From Chlorella sorokiniana (taxonomy: Eukaryota; Chlorophyta; Trebouxiophyceae; Chlorellales; Chlorellaceae), in the NCBI GenBank assembly GCA_025917655.1, contig CP084615.1, forward strand, positions 2,604,001 through 2,668,000: DNA of 64,000 nucleotides, written 5' to 3'. Of this stretch, positions 37,411 to 48,023 are shown one piece after another. A model generated the notes under the pieces. It saw nothing but the letters and a program-made list of their open reading frames with translations. It searched no databases and had not been told where the DNA came from. The translations under genes were made by a program, and so were the position numbers. Within the stretch, counting starts at the first letter, position 1. Each line of letters begins with the position of its first letter.

Positions 37411-38776
37411 ATGCAGACCGTTTGCGTGCAGAAGCCATTCGCAGCCAGCGGCGTGCGCGCCGCCCGCAGCAGCTCGCGCTGCGTGGCCGTGGTGCGCGCC
37501 GCGGCGGCGGGCGAGGAGGCGCCGCGCGTGGCCCGCCGCAGCCTGGCCGTGCTGCTGGCCGCCGCGCCTGTGCTGCTGCCGGCCAGCCGTGCGCTGGCCC
37601 TGATCCCGGATGACGATGACGAGGAGCTGATCGAGCGCGCCCGGGCCAATCGCAAGGCCCGCCTGGCCAGCGAAGCAGACGCAGCAGGCCTTCTCCCGCT
37701 CCTCCAAGAGCCTTAGTGAGCGTGGCCGCTGCCGCGGGCCCCCGCCGCGCAGCGTTCCTGCCCTGCCCCTGCCGCCTCGAATGCCCTGCTTTGCAAAGTT
37801 ACAAATTGTCACAGTGTGGGCCCCAGCAGCCTGCCGGCCACCATGCTGTATCGCATGCGTCATCCTGGGGCCCGCCCCTCGCAGCCCCCGCCCCCTGGCT
37901 CTTTCAGCCCTCGCGGCTCGCCTCACCCCCTGCCCTGCCCGCATCCCTTCTGTCCCACAACCTGCCTGGCAGACCGTGTCCTGGAGCAGGAGCTGATCCC
38001 TGTGCAGCGCGCCATCAACAACCTGGCCACCAGCGGTGCCGCCCTGGAGTCGGGTGATGTGAAGGCTGCAGCCTCGGCGCTCAGGTGCGGGCGCTGCGCT
38101 GCAGCGGGCGGAAAGCTGTGCGTGCCAGGGGTAGGGGCTCGTGTTGGTGCTGCTGTGTGGAGGTGGGCATGGTGTGTGTGGGGGTTGGATGCAGGAGGAT
38201 GGGGGTTAGCTGGCAACGGCTCTTGCAGCACGCCCCCTAGCAGCTGCCTTTCTGGTGTCAGCAACGCAGCCGGGCAATGCAGGCGGCGTGCGGCGGCACA
38301 GCACGGCCCTTTCTCCACTGTTCTCTGAGGCCCTGAAGACCATGTCCCCCTCCCCTGTGGGTGCCCTGCAGCGGCGGCTGGGTGAAGGAGTTTGAGGCCG
38401 CCGCCGACAAGCTGTCCTACACCGACGCCGCCAAGAGCTCCGGTGCGCCACCGCCCGCCCGTGTGCTGCGGCTGCCAGCGCCTGCCCTGTGCAGCCGCCC
38501 AATGCCTGGCAGGCTGCCAGCCGGCCCAGCCGATGCGCCCGGCCTGCTGCCTAGGTAGTCACCACACAGCCGCCTGATTCCAACCTCTGCTCTCGTGTCT
38601 GTTCCCACCTTTTGGTTTCTGCAGTGGCCACGGTGTTCACCAACCTGTCTGCCCTCGAAAAGGCCGCCTCCTCCGGTTCCGCCGCCGACGCCAAGCGCGG
38701 CTTTGTCGCCACCGTGGGCAGCCTCAAGTCTTGGGCGTCCGCCGCCGACGTGGCTGGCGAGCTCAAGGGCCTCTGA
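37411..38776 (+). CDS. MPH2: Thylakoid lumen protein, MPH2 / 16.5-kDa type
   Basis: The plant relative (MPH2, thylakoid lumenal 16.5 kDa protein) supports photosystem II repair under strong light. The N-terminus MQTVCVQKPFAASGVRAARS is a plastid transit peptide. It is followed by a twin-Arg lumen signal (VARRSLAVLLAAAPVLLPAS) with a likely cut after SRALA. The mature part begins LIPDDDDEELIERARANRKA, then RVLEQELIPVQRAINNLATS, GGWVKEFEAAADKLSYTDAA, VATVFTNLSALEKAASSG and KSWASAADVAGELKGL-stop, a small helical PsbQ-like fold. Later exons join cleanly. However, exon 1 runs into a stop in its own frame, while a shifted frame gives QAFSRSSKSL before a good GT donor at 37716, so one frame break lies near 37680 (see findings). 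Confidence 0.8.
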
Positions 38777-39385
38777 GCCCCGCCTGCTGCTCCGGCCGCG
38801 CCTGATGGATGTCACCCGCACGGCTTTCAAGTTCCAGCCTGTGTGGTGGCCTCCTGATGAGCTCAGCCCGCCGCCTGAGAGGAAGAACTTTGCACCAGTT
38901 TTGCCATGAACTGCCATGATGCTTGTTGCCAGAAAAGTATGCTGTTCCTTCAAGAAAGCGCACACACCGGGCGAATTGCACCGAGTGTGTGCAGCAATGG
39001 TTGCAGCGGGAAAAACAGGCACAGCACGGCGGAAAGGGGCGGGGTGCCGATAGCGGGACGGAAGCTGTGCGCACAGAGTTATGCGGCATGGGAGGAGTAA
39101 CGAAAGAATCGTGCAAGAGAAAGGCAGGCCTTGGGCAGTTCGCGGGCCCCTCAGTGACGGGAGAATGATTCAGTTCAACGGGCAGCTGTGGCGTGCGTTT
39201 GGTGGGCAGGGGAGGGAAGCAATCAAAGCAAACACTCAGGCTTGCAGCATGCGTCCTCGGATTGGACCGACAGACAGGAACCAAGCAGGCCATAGGCCTT
39301 CAGCACCGTCCCCATTACAACACGGCGGGCAAGAGCACCGCTGCCAACGGGGATGGCCTGCCGGCCGCCACGCGCCGACGCCGCG
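38777..39385. other. Convergent 3' flanks of MPH2-like and XB3-like genes
   Basis: These 609 bp lie between two converging genes and show no recognisable coding sequence. A minus-strand TGTAA (TTACA at 39315-39319) lies about 70 nt past the XB3-like stop and is a plausible poly(A) signal for that gene. Confidence 0.45.
39315..39319 (-). terminator. Candidate TGTAA poly(A) signal of the XB3-like gene
   Basis: The minus strand reads TGTAA here, about 70 nt downstream of the XB3-like stop. The assignment is by position only. Confidence 0.4.
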
Positions 39386-42300
39386 CTAGATGAGTGCGAA
39401 GGATCCCATCAGGCCGCGGCAGAGCGGGCACAGCGGGGGCACCACGGCGGCGCCAGCCAGCCCCGGCCCCCTTCCTCTGCGCGGCTCAGCTGCGCGGCGC
39501 ATTCGAGGCACAGGCCGTGGCCGCATGGCGACACCGCCACCTCCAGCGAGGAGTCGAGGCACACAGGACAGCCTGTGATAATAAGCCGCGGGGGGAGCAG
39601 GGTGTGTGATGTACCCTTCATGCGTCAGAGCTTAGATGTGACAGGTGGGCACCCACAGCCCGCCCTGCCCCTGCCCCCGGCAAGGCACTCCTCTCTCCTC
39701 CCTCTGCCGCCTCCAGTGCAGAAAGCTCAACTGCAGGCATCGCATGCGGCAGGGCAGCACACGCCACAGCCTGCGTGTGGCTGTTTCAGGTGGCCTACCT
39801 GCCACAGAGGTGATGGAGGTGGCGGTGCGGTCGACTCCCGCCGCCACGGAGGCGCAGTGCGGCGAAGCTTCTGCTGCCTGCTGCAGTCCAGGGGACGCTG
39901 AGAAGCCGCACAGGCTGGCCTGCCGCAGGCTGCCGGGCTGCTGCTCGGCCCCGTCCAGTGACCGCTCTTCGAGCACCGGCGGCGGTACTGTCGGCGGGCA
40001 GGTCTGGTGCAGTTGCTGCGCCAGCTCGGGCAGCGGGGGTGGCGCATGCAGCGGGTCAAACTCAAAGGCTGTGCCTCCGCGCAGGCTGCCCCCACCTGCG
40101 GTGGCTGCCACGCGTGCTGCGTGCAGCAAATGCCGCTGTCGCTGGCGTGGCGCGAGTGCCGCCCGCGCCTGCCGCCGCTCAGGCTGCTCGCTCGGCAGCC
40201 TGCCGCCGCAGCAGCTTCGGCTCCTCCGCGGCCCCCTGCACCCAGCCATGCACCGGCGCCGTGGGGGCTGCCGCCGCTCAACCGCGCAAGCAGCGCCGCC
40301 GTGCCGCCGTGCGCAGAGCCGTCTCGAGCGCCGCCGTCCGCCGCGACCGCCACCGCCGTGTTGTTCCGCGCCTCCGCCAGCTGTTCCTCCAGCTCTGCCA
40401 GCTGGCAGCTGAGCTGGCGGCGCAGCGCGGCGGCCGCCAGGCAGGCGAGGCTGGGCACCGATGGACGCGGCGCGCTGCGCTGCAGCAGCGCCGTCAGCGG
40501 CACCCGTGGGTTGAGGGCCCACAGAAGCGAGCGGAAGCCCAGGGAGCGAGCAACGTCATACGGCCTCTGGCCTGCAAGGTGGAAAGCAGGGTAAGGAACA
40601 GAGTTTCCCAAGGGCCGCCGTCGCCATGCGAAGGCTCGTGAGGAACCGCTGCATGCGCAGCTTCTGCTCAGCTTCTGCCATGGCGCTGCTGAACCCCCCG
40701 GCCCCAAGCCGTCTCTGCTCGGAACCCCCAACGCCCACCTCTCCAGTCTTGCATCAGCCGGGGTCGGGCAGGCGCCGCCCCTCTGCCGCCGCCGCAGCCT
40801 CCGCCTCGGCCGCCGCCTGCAGAAGGGCGGCCACCACTCGGCCCCGCCCTGCGGCGGCAAAGTGGAGGGGGTGGAGGCCGGAGTCCACGGATCCGTGGAG
40901 CCCAGGTGGAAAGCGATGTTGCAGCGCACTGCACCAGGGCAGGAAAGCAATCGATAAGAGCAGGGGAGCGGCAGGTGGCGGGGCGTGGGGAGGGGGCCCG
41001 AAAGCACCACAGCTCGCCCCACGGGCCGCAAGCACAATGTGGCCGCCTCTCTTCAGCGCCTGCCTTCCAGCCAAGCCCAGCCCCAAACTCGCGCAGTCGT
41101 GGCTCACAGCATGCCAGCACTCACCCGAGAGGGAGGCGCCGTGTTTCAGCAGCACCTTGACCGCCGCCAGGTGGCCTTGGCTGGCCGCCAAGTGCAACGG
41201 AGCCAGTCCATAGCCGTCCCGGCCATCGACATACCTGCGGCAGGGGGTGGTGCCGACAAGGGGAGACATCAGCACGCAGAGGGCCGTTGCAGCGGAACCG
41301 CAAGCGGCCGGGGGCAGGGCTGCTGGCCACTGGCTGCCGTGGCACTCGCAGCTGGACTGGGCGCACTGGCCATTGAGTGAAACCTTCCCCTGTGCAGTTG
41401 CAATCATATACGCACATTGCTCTGCCAAAACAAACAGAGGCGCAGTAAAAGCCCTCGCCAACCTCCCCCACCTGTGGTGGCCCTGGCTGTCCGTCAGCAT
41501 GGCGTCCCGCAACGGCGAGCGGCTGCCATCGGGCACCGTTACCAGCGAATCGTCTTCCAACAGCGCCTCTAACGCTTCCGCCGAGCCGTACAGCGCTGCG
41601 TGGGACGCAGCGTGCGCAGCGTGTGTGTGGGGCACATGTGTCAGAGGGAGGAGGTGGGAGGCAGTATGGGGCGTATGTGCGCGCTCGCGTATGGGGTGGG
41701 GTGGGGGTGGGGCGAGTGGGAGAGGGGAGGCCCAGGGGGGAGCAGACGCGGCGAAAGGCTGCAGAAACATGACTAATACTCACCTGCGTAGTGCAGCGCG
41801 GTGCGCTGCTGCAGGCTGTCAAACAGCGTGGCGTCCGCACCCGCCTCCAGCAGCAGCCGCACGCAGTCGGCGGCGCCCGCCTTGCAGGCCAGCATCAGCG
41901 GGGTCTGGCCGTGCACGTTTTTTGCGGTTGACCTGTGGGGAAGAAGTACAAGGGAGAGAGGAAAAACGCTGGGGATGAGCTGCGCAACATGCCATTGATG
42001 CTGCTGTGCCCAACAAAATGCTGGTGTTGAGCAGGCGACAACTGGTTGCCCTGCCAGCCCAGCCTTGGTCACAAATCCAGCGGGAACTCAATCCTCACGC
42101 CCAGCCCTGGCAGGCGCTGCAGCCCACCGAGTTGACGAACGACTTGCGGGCGGCCTTGGGCTGCCGCTGGCTGCGCGACTGGCGCAGAGCGATCAGCAGG
42201 CGTTCGAGCAGGTCGGCCCGCCGCGCTGCCGCCGCCACATGTAGGCTTGTCAGCCCCTCCAGCGTGCAGTAGCCGGCAGCGCCAGGGCTGACTGCCAGGA

Positions 42301-42653
42301 TCTGCAGCATAATAGAGGGCAAGGTTTGGAGAGAGCATTGTAGAGGTGGGCACTGAAAGGGTGCAGTGAGCGGCGCCGGCGGCGGTCAGCCGGCTGGAGC
42401 GGAAGAGCCATCGGCGCATGAACAGCCCGGGCATGCCTTCCACCAATCGATCCCTCAACCGCAAGCGCGCGCCAGCGGCTAAAGAGGGGTGACCCCAGGG
42501 CAGAGCGAGTTGAGCAGCAGGCACAATATTCACGCCGGCTGCCGGCCAAACCCTCACCTCGTCCGCTCGGTCAACATCTCCCTGCCTGCAAACCTTGAGC
42601 AGAGCCGCTCCCTTCGACCTTCTGGGCTTGAGGCGGGAGACTGTGGTTCCCAT
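39386..42653 (-). CDS. Ankyrin-repeat RING E3 ligase, XB3/XBAT type
   Basis: XB3-type proteins are membrane-anchored ubiquitin ligases of plants. The N-terminus MGTTVSRLKPRRSKGAALLK has Gly2 and Ser6, a good N-myristoylation site as in plant XB3. Ankyrin repeats follow: GYCTLEGLTSLHVAAAARRA, VHGQTPLMLACKAGAADCVR with LLLEAGADATL, QRTALHYAALYGSAEALEAL, YGLAPLHLAASQGHLAAVKV with LLKHGASLSG, and SGLHPLHFAAAGRGRVVAAL. Next come RPYDVARSLGF, a coiled Leu-rich helix (QLSCQLAELEEQLAEARNN) and a low-complexity linker. The RING is CPVCLDSSLEVAVSPCGHGL, CLEC, then CPLCRGLMGSFALI-stop. The last part matches plant XB3 (CPLCRNGIVSF) but is one frame off the first half, unless the C5 run at 39467-39471 is six long. 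Read without that correction the gene would stop at 39409. Confidence 0.87.
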
Positions 42654-43012
42654 GGCCGCTGAATGCACTCTGAAACAATCCTACACAATCATGGCTCCAA
42701 TCCGGCACCGAACAGTAACGCGCTCATTCACATATCGGGAATCTGCTGCACCGCGCCAGGTCATCGCGGCGGCAAAGTGGAGCGGCAAAACCCTCCGCTT
42801 TGTGGCATGCCCAAATCACCCACATCGCATTAGAAATTGGAAGCACAGACATATCTGCACCGGTCCACCCATGTAACGCTGGGCCCCCGTCCACCGCCAG
42901 TACGCGTGCCACTCGCAGGCAGTGTGAGAGGTTGCGGGACATCTTCCTCAAAATACCTCTTTCCTTCCTGCGTGCTCACAGCTTCCTAGTTGAGCGACAA
43001 CAACAAGCATTT
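42654..43012. other. Spacer between SMR gene 3' end and XB3-like start
   Basis: Both genes are on the minus strand, reading right to left, so this 359-bp gap holds the SMR gene 3' UTR and the XB3-like promoter. No coding signal was recognised. Confidence 0.4.
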
Positions 43013-45701
43013 TCAGCATCCAATCATAACGTTGATCACGCCTGGGTTGTCCTCCTCGGAATCGAACTGGTAGCGGGCGTCGCTGAGGTACCGCACCACG
43101 GCGGGCAGTACGCGCGGCTGGTTGCCGACACTGCACGGATGTGAGAGGTTGGGACAGCAGCAAACGACAAGGGTCAGCCCGGCAGACAAACTGACACCTG
43201 GGCGCGCCGCCCGGCCTGTTCGGGCGTGGCAGAAGGCGGCGCTGCAAACGCCTTCCAGATGCTGGGCTTCACCTGTGCCGCCCCACCCCGTGATGACTTG
43301 CAGCATCACTCCGCCAGGGTGCCCCAGCCCGCCCAAGGTGACCAGGTACCTGCGGCGAGGTGCATGCATGCTGAAGGCCAGCGGGCACGGCATGGTGCGC
43401 AAGACAGCGACTGTCGCTGCCCGGACGCTGCCAGCGCAGGGAGCTGCGCCAGGAGCGACCGGACCTCGACCCAAAATCCACCAGAGCTGGCTGGTGGCTC
43501 CCACTCGCCAGCCATCCACTCTGTGCTGCCACGCTGCAGCAGGCGAGGCCCTGCGGCCTTCCCTGCTGCATTTGCGCGACTACCAGCCCCCCGCTGGAGC
43601 AGGCGAGGCCCTGCGGCCTTCCCAGCTGCGTTTGCCTGCCCACCAGCGCCCCCCTTTCGCTCTCTGCCGGGCTGCCAGCTGGCGCGCTCACCGCTCCAGG
43701 GAGGCCAGCGCCTCGTCGACATGCTGGCCATGCAGGTCGAGGGTGAAGGTGTTGAGCAGGGAGGAATTGGTGGAGCTGCGGGGGGGGAAGGAGGGGGAGG
43801 CTGTGTGTGTGTGTGCGCGTGTGTGTGGTAGTGGTGGCGGAGCATCGCAGTGAATGCGGAGGGGGCATCTGACTAAAGAGGGGGGCCAGAGAACTGGAGA
43901 GGGGTTCTGTGTGGGCTTCTGCCGCAGGATGAGTGAGGTGACAGGGTCATGACGGAACCGATTCCATGATGGCAGAAGTGGAAAGTTGGGTTGCCTAGGC
44001 AGCCTGCCACCCCCGCAAGGCTTCCGCGGCTTGCAACGCATGCCACGCAAGTGCCCGCAGCACCTGGAGCTGGGCCTGGCGGCGGCGTCTGGGAACCACC
44101 CGACCCAGCCGGCCAGCAGAGACCATGCATGCCTCAGTGCCCGGCTCAGCGTCGCAGCGCTGTGCAGCCAGGCCCTCACCGGTAGGCCGAGGTGTTGGCG
44201 CGTCGTCGCGCGGCCGCAGCGGCGTCGGCGTGGCTTCGGGCGGTGGCCTGCAGCTCGCGCCCCAGCGCCGCCTGGCCCTTGGCAAACGCGTCCTGGGCAG
44301 CCTGCGGGGCGGAGAGAAAGATGCAGGTGTGCTTGGTGGTCAGGCACTTGGGCAGCCAGTCCGAGCGGGGCCAAATTGTGGCTTGGCAGGAGGCCGGGCC
44401 CAGCCGCTAAAGCGGGGACCACTGCAGGCGTGTTTGGTGTGCGCTGCGGCAAGCAGGGCGGCAGGGGTGGGCGAGACCTGGGTGTAGAGGCGTTTGGCGG
44501 AGAGGTGTGTGTTCATGGCCTGCCGCTCTGCGACCGACATCGGATCGTCCCCAGCCACACCACCCGCCCGCCGCCCGCCGCCGCGCCCGCCGCGCCCGCC
44601 GCCCCTCCCGCCGCCGCGAGCGTCTGCCCACGGGGGCAAACTGCACGCGCTGGCGCTGGCCGGGGCGCCATGCGGCGGCGGGGGAGGAGGCTGGTGGGCG
44701 CCAGCGCCGCTGCTGCTGCTGCAATCATCCCAGAAGCCGCTGCACGCATCTGCTGCCTCGGGCGCCTCGGGCAGTAGGCCCTGGAAGAAAGCGCCCAGGG
44801 TGGGGGCCTGAGGCACCGCGCCGCCGCCGCCGCCGCCGCCAGGGGAGGCCAGGGGCGCCCCCTGCTGCTCCAGCACGGAAAGGAACTGCGCCGCCGCCTG
44901 CAGGCTGCCGCCGTGCATGCGCAGCGCGGTGTCCGCAACCAGTTCATGCACGCCCGGGAACTGCAGCTGCAGCAGGCGGACGGCCTCTGGGTCCGACTCG
45001 GCGCTGCACAGCTCAGCGGGCGCCACGTCAGCGGACGGCCAGGCGCCGGCGCCGCCGTCATCGGAGCCTTCGTTATGCTGCTGCAGCCCCAGCCCGCTGC
45101 TGCCGCCCGCCCCGGGCGATGGGATGGCAGCTGGCAGCGGGACTGATTGGCCAGCGCTGCTATGTTGGTTTGAGGATGTATCAGGGCACAGCATGGAGGC
45201 CAGGCTGCCAACAAGATCCAGCGGGGCATCGCCCGCCGCCGCCTCTGCCGCCTCCTCGGCCACCGACTTCCCGAGGACGAGGGGGCTGCGCCTCTGCCGC
45301 GTCGCTGCTGGAATCGTCGTTCCACTGCTGCTGCTGCTGCTGCCGCTGTCGTTGCTGCTGCTGATGGTGAAGCCGAGCAGGCTGGCGAGGTGGCACAGGC
45401 TGCTGCTGCTGCTGCTGCTGCGGGCGGCGCGCAGCGATGGGACGCATGGGGCCCCTGATGCCGCCGCCGCAGCCGCCCCCGCTGGCCCCGCATCCTCCTC
45501 CCGTGCGGCAGGCGCCAGCGCCTGCGCAGCCACGGCGGCAGGCAGCTTGAGGATGCCGCGACGCGGCGCCTGCGCCTGGCCACCGCTGGCGCCGGCGCCG
45601 CCGCTTGCTCTTGCTCTTGCTGCTGCTGCTGCTGCCGCGCTGGGAGCGCCGCTGCTGTTGGGCAGCCCTTCTGGCTGGTCTGCCAAGTGTAGTTCATCCA
45701 T
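43013..45701 (-). CDS. CUE, DUF1771 and SMR domain protein (possibly 3' half of a larger gene)
   Basis: SMR domains are small MutS-related nucleases that cut RNA or DNA. In eukaryotes they often follow DUF1771 and CUE, as in N4BP2 and plant CID proteins. The first in-frame ATG starts MDELHLADQPEGLPNSSG. Long Ala/Ser-rich parts follow, with poly-Ser from CTG repeats near 45325-45420. A CUE-like helix block is VRLLQLQFPGVHELVADTAL with GGSLQAAAQFLSVL. Gly/Arg repeats come next, then the DUF1771 end AAQDAFAKGQAALGRELQAT and ARSHADAAAARRANTSAY. The SMR domain is FTLDLHGQHVDEALASLERY (LDLHG motif), LVTLGGLGHPGGVMLQVITG, NQPRVLPAVVRYLSD and ending NVMIGC-stop. The expected TGxG of SMR is VITG split by an intron. 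The open frame extends upstream of 45701 without an ATG, which suggests this is not the true N-terminus. Confidence 0.82.
43539..43660. repeat. 60-bp tandem duplication in an SMR gene intron
   Basis: The core aggcgaggccctgcggcctt occurs at 43541 and again at 43601, exactly 60 bp apart. The rest of the unit is similar but diverged. It sits in an intron between two SMR exons. Confidence 0.85.
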
Positions 45702-45850
45702 AAGAGAATCCAAATCCCAGGCCGCCGCCGCTTTGGGACCACCAGGCACGGCGGTGACCTCAGCGGGAGCGGCTGCGGCAGGGTCTGCCTGACCCGGCAC
45801 CGCAGCCTCGGTGGCAGGCTCTGCCGCTGCGGGCCGCGCCTCTCCGCGTT

Positions 45851-47625
45851 TCAGCAGGCGCGGGCGCCGCCGGGCGTGGGCGCCGCCCCCTGGGGCGCCG
45901 CCCCCCGCGCTGCAGCAGCCAGCCTGGACTGAAGCTCTTCTGCTGAGAAGACTCGGGAGCCGTCAGACAGCTGCACACCCACAACGCCTGCGCAGTAGAG
46001 CAGCGACAGCGGCCGCCTGAGCACTGATGGGCAGCCTCCGCTGATGTCACAGTCCGCCTCATAGCTGCCGCAGCCGCAGCGCCAGCAGCCGCAGTTGCAG
46101 CAGCGCCAGCACTGGCAAAGGTTGCAAGCCGGGCGGCAGGCAAAGGGGGAGTCAGCTTGCCCTGCGTGCCAGCAGCGCACCGCACCTTGCAACAGCTTAA
46201 GACGTGCCACGGGTGCCAGCCCGTTCGGCCGCGCCAGCGCCACCGCCGTCAGCTCCCGGCCTCCTTGGCCGGCACACCCTCCCCAACTGCAGCAGGCCGG
46301 CGCGGTGGGGTGTGTCGAATGTTAGGCAACCTGCACAGACTTGCAGTTTCCCACAACAACAGCTGTTCCCCACAAGAGAGACGGGGCGGGCAAGAGCGGG
46401 GTCCAGGCATGCCTATTTAAGTGCCAAATCGAGCTGCTTGAAGGGGGCGCTAGCAGCTGTATACCCAAACGGGTGCCTCTGTCCAAGGCGCACCCGCCCC
46501 ATCCCACCGCACGCCCGTCCCCGCATACATACATAACATCCACCGCTGACGCCCGCACACCCAGGCACCCACCCGACACCGTCACATGCGGCGCCGAATC
46601 GGAGAGGAAGGGCAGCCAGGAGGGGGCTGCACCGCCACAGCCTGTGTGCGGTAGTCGGCGCGGCGCCCGCCACAAACAGCGGCACGTCGCGGCCCAGCGG
46701 CAGCGCGGTACACGCCTCCGGGGTTGGGCGGTACGCCAGGGTCATGTGGTCGGCCGACACGGTCTCGTGCAGCGGCGGCGCATGCTGCAGCAGGGCTGCC
46801 CGGCTCTTTTCCGTCAGGAAGACGGCCGCGTAGTGGGGACGCAAGCCCTGGGGTCGTGGCGGCGAAAGCGCGCCGTTGGGTGCTGAGGCTGCCGCGGCGC
46901 TGGGGCCTTGCGGCGGATCTGGGGTGGGGCTTGCAGCTGCTCGCTTGAGGATGCCGGCGGGGTTTGCTGAGCCACCCCCAGCACTGCTGCTGGTGCCAGC
47001 GCCGCTTGCGGACGCTGCTGCTGCGCGCACAGGCAGAGCTGCGGGCGCTTCCTGGCGGCCCACGCCCGCCTGGGTTGCATGGCCGGCCTGATGCTGCATG
47101 CTGGCCTGATGCTGGGTGCAGGACCTGGCTGGGCTGGGTGTGTTTGGACTACGCGGCAGGCTCCTCAGCACTTGATGAGGCACCAAGAGTGTCCGCTTAG
47201 CTGCCCCCAGAGCGCTGCCGCCGCCACTGTCGCACGCTGCCGGCTGGGTGGGGCAGAACTTAGACTTGGGCCACCAGCGCCTGTGCTTCAGCTGTGCAGC
47301 TGTCTGCTGCTGCTGGGCTGCGGCAGCGGGCTGATCCTTGAGCAGACTCGCCTGCGCAGCTGCAGTGCGACGGCAGAGCTCCTGCGCCGCAGCAAACTTG
47401 CCGCCAGCCTGCAGCACCGCCTCCCTCACCTGCGCGCATGGTGTAATCATTCTCATTCGTTCCAGCGTCACGCTGGCTGCGGGCAGGCGTGAGGGACTGG
47501 CTAGCAGAGCACAAGGAGAGCGGGCACACCTGCCACGGGTCAAGATCGGGGAACTCGTCTTCCAATGTCGCAAGCAAGATGTGCTCGTGCGAAGAAGAGT
47601 GCGCCAAGGCTTGGGAGGTGCGCAT
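45851..47625 (-). CDS. CUE-domain protein with 2H-phosphoesterase-like HxTx pair
   Basis: Exon 1 (47625-47531) starts MRTSQALAHSSSHEHILLAT and continues LEDEFPDLDPWQ, spliced to VREAVLQAGGKFAAAQELCR. Together they form a CUE-like ubiquitin-binding fold. After a low-complexity stretch comes RPHYAAVFLTEKSRAALL, VSADHMTLAYRPTPEACTAL and PLGRDVPLFVAGAAPTT. A later exon gives SAPHVTVS, then GGRELTAVALARPNGLAPVA, then LRRPLSLLYCAGVVGVQLSD and VFSAEELQSRLAAAARGA. The two HxTx motifs (HMTL, HVTV) are the hallmark of 2H phosphoesterases, which process RNA ends. That is inference, not a firm match. The frame stops at 45851-45853. It is upstream of the SMR gene on the same strand with no clear gap, and the two may be one gene (see findings). 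It is divergent from the metallophosphatase gene at 48024. Confidence 0.6.
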
Positions 47626-48023
47626 TGCCTGCAACGAAACCCTCGCCGCTCAGGCGCACAGAGGGCTTTAGGTAAACAGAAAGCGATACAGGCGACTAAA
47701 GTATCAAATTAATGTTATCAAAATCCAGTTCTATTATCCTTGGGTTGGGCATCTGTACCGCAGGGACTTTGTGACTCGTGACGTGCCGTTCTCTATTTGT
47801 AACGACGCCTCACTTACATATTCGTGTTTCAGACCTGCACATCTACTGTCAAGAGCAAGGTACTGGCTCAACGACGCCCGCGCCTGTTCCAGCGTGCGAC
47901 AAACGAGTTGCATCCCATCTTTACACGCTCCTGTGCTGATAACCGGGCGATCAGATCAGCCGCCGACAGCCAACTGGCAGAGTGGGAGGGCCAACAACCT
48001 TGCCGCCCTCGACCACGGCTGGC
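47626..48023. promoter_or_regulatory. Divergent promoter region, CUE gene / metallophosphatase
   Basis: These 398 bp lie between two divergent start codons. The part at 47690-47830 is AT-rich relative to the surroundings (aattaatgttatcaaaatcc). This fits a shared promoter region. No specific site is named. Confidence 0.5.

Noticed and set aside
44507-45742. Long open frames on both strands across the SMR gene's low-complexity region
   Set aside because: Poly-Ser, Ala and Gln codon repeats keep several frames open. Only the frame leading into the CUE, DUF1771 and SMR parts is supported.
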